Positions 63,101-64,000 of a DNA stretch of 64,000 bases are shown here, piece after piece; the first letter of the stretch is position 1; every line of letters begins with the position of its first letter. The stretch spans positions 479,689 to 543,688 of the forward strand of contig NZ_SGWR01000004.1 in NCBI RefSeq assembly GCF_004217315.1. Direction: 5' to 3'. Source of the stretch: Corticibacter populi. Lineage in GTDB: Bacteria > Pseudomonadota > Gammaproteobacteria > Burkholderiales > Burkholderiaceae_C. The notes under the pieces are model-generated. The model did not search any database. It was not told where the DNA came from and worked only from the letters and a program-made list of their open reading frames with translations. A program made the translations under genes and the position numbers.

Positions 63101-63479
63101 CGACAGGCGGTGGAGAGATGGTGGGCTCCAGTTCCAGCTGATCTTGAAGCAGCAGTGCCAGAAGCGTGCCGTTGTTGACGACCGCAAAGGCTGCCGCGCT
63201 GGCGTCCCTTGCGGGATCCGCATCGCCAATGCTGCGGGCGAAGTGACTGGCCTCATGGATGCGTTGCAGGCAGGCCTGGCGCAGTTGGGTGTGCCGGAGG
63301 GTGCTCTGGGTGCTTTGGTGGAGATGCAGCACCAAGGCGGCCAGCAGCGCCGTGAGCGGCAGCAGTGTCACCAGCAACAGGGTATTGACGCGCCGCTGCA
63401 ATAGTGCGCCGAGATCGGTGCGCCAGAGGGGCGAGATGCGGGGCAATGGCATGGGGCGACGGGGCGTGAGCGACTGCAT
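60165..63479 (-). CDS. hybrid sensor histidine kinase with degenerate receiver, canonical receiver and Hpt, 1104 aa
   Basis: A BarA/GacS-like multi-domain kinase. Two membrane helices (about 33-52 and 193-213) enclose a periplasmic sensor region of about 140 residues without a recognised fold. A weak PAS-like segment (about 285-405) leads to HisKA with His436 (MSHEIRTPLNGILG) and HATPase (Asn553 in NFVANAIKFTP; DTGIGI; GTGLGL). The first receiver (about 673-793) lacks the phospho-acceptor: Ser729 sits where Asp is expected (LCLLSSQLADMTG). The second (about 824-941) is canonical with Asp829/830, Asp877 and Lys929. An Hpt domain follows with His1021 (LHTIGGTAGSFG). The start is the first Met of MQSLTPRRP; an ATG nine codons later is possible. 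It lies just upstream of pilB on the same strand; no dedicated regulator is adjacent. Confidence 0.92.
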   Translation of the reverse strand: MQSLTPRRPMPLPRISPLWRTDLGALLQRRVNTLLLVTLLPLTALLAALVLHLHQSTQSTLRHTQLRQACLQRIHEASHFARSIGDADPARDASAAAFAVVNNGTLLALLLQDQLELEPTISPPPVELERALVLTQDVLRQARKQPHGAPDASTTPDYATASRTLAMLLGQAARQISADIETDLQRQQSLTRSSVLGCAALMLLIFGLLWLAMQKVLRNHLHQPYQLLLQSLRDLSEKRYSEPSLLLQDLRPPLLQIQKLLMQGDQLLREAASEAESKRLSRQWLELSKTIPGVLFQFELQASGARACHFISPKAGAMFRPGATGGPTATSARAHWQQDDTLVPLALTRSLTEQALALAAAESTLEYDTAIEQSGQWRWIRTLASVSRQTEGVLLVNGVWLDVSDNIQQAEALRKARASAEQAAQEKAHLLAVMSHEIRTPLNGILGMTQVALKDPLIAVQRERLEKVQRAGRHLLDITNDILDFSKMESGRLELEQTRFSLSELVAEVADMLTPRAAEKNLEFWIDVDAGLADTFIGDPYRIRQILINFVANAIKFTPAGEVSIRVTQAGDAPGQAILRFEVCDTGIGIAPEEQGRLFQAFEQADVSITRRYGGTGLGLAISSQLAKLLGGSTGLRSTPGRGSVFWFTATVQTDPSAPPDGEDPVQRRCHSLHVLLAESHEGSRNAVARMLRESFGCKVTACASGAQALQQLAAQQVPDTAFELCLLSSQLADMTGLQLIEQAQQAGKLHCPVWLAVSHGETSPILGWQAAGVTHILSKPVGIAQIRAILRRLEPPDSAKMPLPSVPHRDPANAQPPLDTPARLLVVDDNQLNRTIIIELLKAAPQLAIETAENGQQALDLLAATQTSQYRAILMDLQMPVMDGFTATRQIRAWPDYEDIPIFAMSAHHGGAETQLAREAGIDDFIHKPILESELWDVLQRWHITTLPAGDPHSQAAWSIPDKANEVFDVHVWHELRASIPAARADGLAIQFLAHSEGQMEAVENAMARRDWPTATTILHTIGGTAGSFGLAAAGSCAVALEQRLRRPAEDIEDCGRTLDALLGDLRHTLEQGRQGLQKAVETPLSETTHQVCATNAEGAKNR

Positions 63480-63518
63480 TGTCGCTGCATTATTTTCGAT
63501 TTTGGTCAAAAAATAGTG

Positions 63519-63527
63519 TGCTAGAAT
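63519..63527 (+). promoter_or_regulatory. extended -10 promoter of the tRNA-Tyr/Gly/Thr-tuf unit
   Basis: TGCTAGAAT, a TGn-extended -10 with one mismatch, ends 10 bp before the tRNA-Tyr 5' end in an AT-rich gap. No good -35 is present at 17 bp. The same gap must also hold the start of the divergent hybrid kinase transcript. Confidence 0.6.
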
Positions 63528-63537
63528 TCGCGTTTTC

Positions 63538-63623
63538 GGAGGGATGGCCGAGTGGTTAAAGGCAGCAGACTGTAAATCTGCCCTCTTACGAGTACGCTGG
63601 TTCGAATCCAGCTCCCTCCACCA
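63538..63623 (+). tRNA. tRNA-Tyr (GTA), 86 nt with CCA
   Basis: Begins GGAGGGATGGCCGAGTGG and ends TCCCTCCACCA, a 7-bp acceptor stem. The anticodon loop CTGTAAA gives GTA. A long variable arm marks it as class II. Confidence 0.98.
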
Positions 63624-63634
63624 GGCTTTGCAAG

Positions 63635-63661
63635 CAATCGCCGTCGTTGTGACGGCGATTG
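63635..63661 (+). other. 11-bp perfect hairpin between tRNA-Tyr and tRNA-Gly
   Basis: CAATCGCCGTC and GACGGCGATTG flank a GTTGT loop in the spacer. With no T-run it is unlikely to terminate and could guide processing of the tRNA precursor. Confidence 0.6.
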
Positions 63662-63662
63662 T

Positions 63663-63736
63663 GCGGGAGTAGTTCAATGGTAGAACCCCAGCCTTCCAAG
63701 CTGATGACGCGGGTTCGATTCCCGTCTCCCGCTCCA
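63663..63736 (+). tRNA. tRNA-Gly (TCC), 74 nt with CCA
   Basis: Begins GCGGGAGTAGTTCAATGG and ends CTCCCGCTCCA. The anticodon loop CTTCCAA gives TCC. Located in the conserved Tyr-Gly-Thr-tuf order. Confidence 0.98.
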
Positions 63737-63772
63737 TTGGTGTGTGCTGCATCGATGGGTTGATGAAATGCT

Positions 63773-63847
<75 letters not shown>

Positions 63848-63904
63848 CCTCGCACAGGTTGTGTATCCTTGGATCGTTTGTTTGTATTCATTCCTTGGGG
63901 TTGA

Positions 63905-64000
<96 letters not shown>

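Overview
The window is high-GC DNA (judged by eye) from a betaproteobacterium of the order Burkholderiales. Three blocks support this: rpsB-tsf-pyrH-frr-uppS-cdsA-dxr-rseP-bamA-skp-lpxD-fabZ-lpxA-lpxB-rnhB, pilB-pilC-pilD-coaE, and tRNA-Tyr/Gly/Thr followed by an EF-Tu gene. The run isovaleryl-CoA dehydrogenase, carbonic anhydrase, aceK, thiolase and the EF-Tu N-terminus ([10 protein letters not shown]) lean towards an Alcaligenaceae-like organism. That placement is inference, not proof. No rRNA gene, insertion sequence, prophage, integrase or CRISPR array was seen.

Layout. 1-2.0 kb: an acyl-CoA ligase (cut by the left edge) and a crotonase-fold gene form an operon divergent from a PaaX-type regulator, with a GATTACA/TGTAATC inverted repeat between them. 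2.0-12.6 kb: glnE, a YhdP/AsmA2 giant protein, an OmpA-type lipoprotein, mltA and apt. 12.7-19.3 kb: acyl-CoA and central carbon genes (3-hydroxybutyryl-CoA dehydrogenase, ivd, can, aceK, acetyl-CoA acetyltransferase). 19.3-21.3 kb: a DUF2917 gene divergent from a MocR-type regulator, with repeated CTGTCTG half-sites between them. 21.4-27.2 kb: a cyanate module made of cyanase, a complete NrtABD/CynABD-type ABC transporter and its own NarX/NarL-like two-component pair. A perfect 20-bp palindrome lies between the regulators and the transporter. 27.5-35.9 kb: an acyl-CoA dehydrogenase and a complete TetR-controlled RND efflux operon with an AcrR-type operator inside the promoter spacer.

35.9-53.7 kb is the housekeeping core. 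It holds two tandem tRNA-Leu(CAG) genes, an RNase R that lacks the usual N-terminal helix-turn-helix region, the translation genes rpsB/tsf/frr, pyrH, isoprenoid and phospholipid genes (uppS, cdsA, dxr), the envelope stress protease rseP, outer-membrane assembly (bamA, skp) and lipid A synthesis (lpxD, fabZ, lpxA, lpxB). 53.7-64 kb carries a ComEA-like DNA-binding protein, an FAD monooxygenase, coaE, the type IV pilus genes pilD/pilC/pilB, a large hybrid histidine kinase with one degenerate and one canonical receiver plus an Hpt domain, then three tRNA genes and the start of tuf.

Most of the window is ordinary chromosomal core. The parts most worth a second look are the self-contained cyanate uptake and regulation module with its palindrome, a dispersed hairpin-forming repeat (AAGAWCGTGAACAGGTTCY) found near gene ends, the CTGTCTG cluster at the MocR/DUF2917 promoter, the degenerate receiver in the hybrid kinase, and the shortened RNase R.
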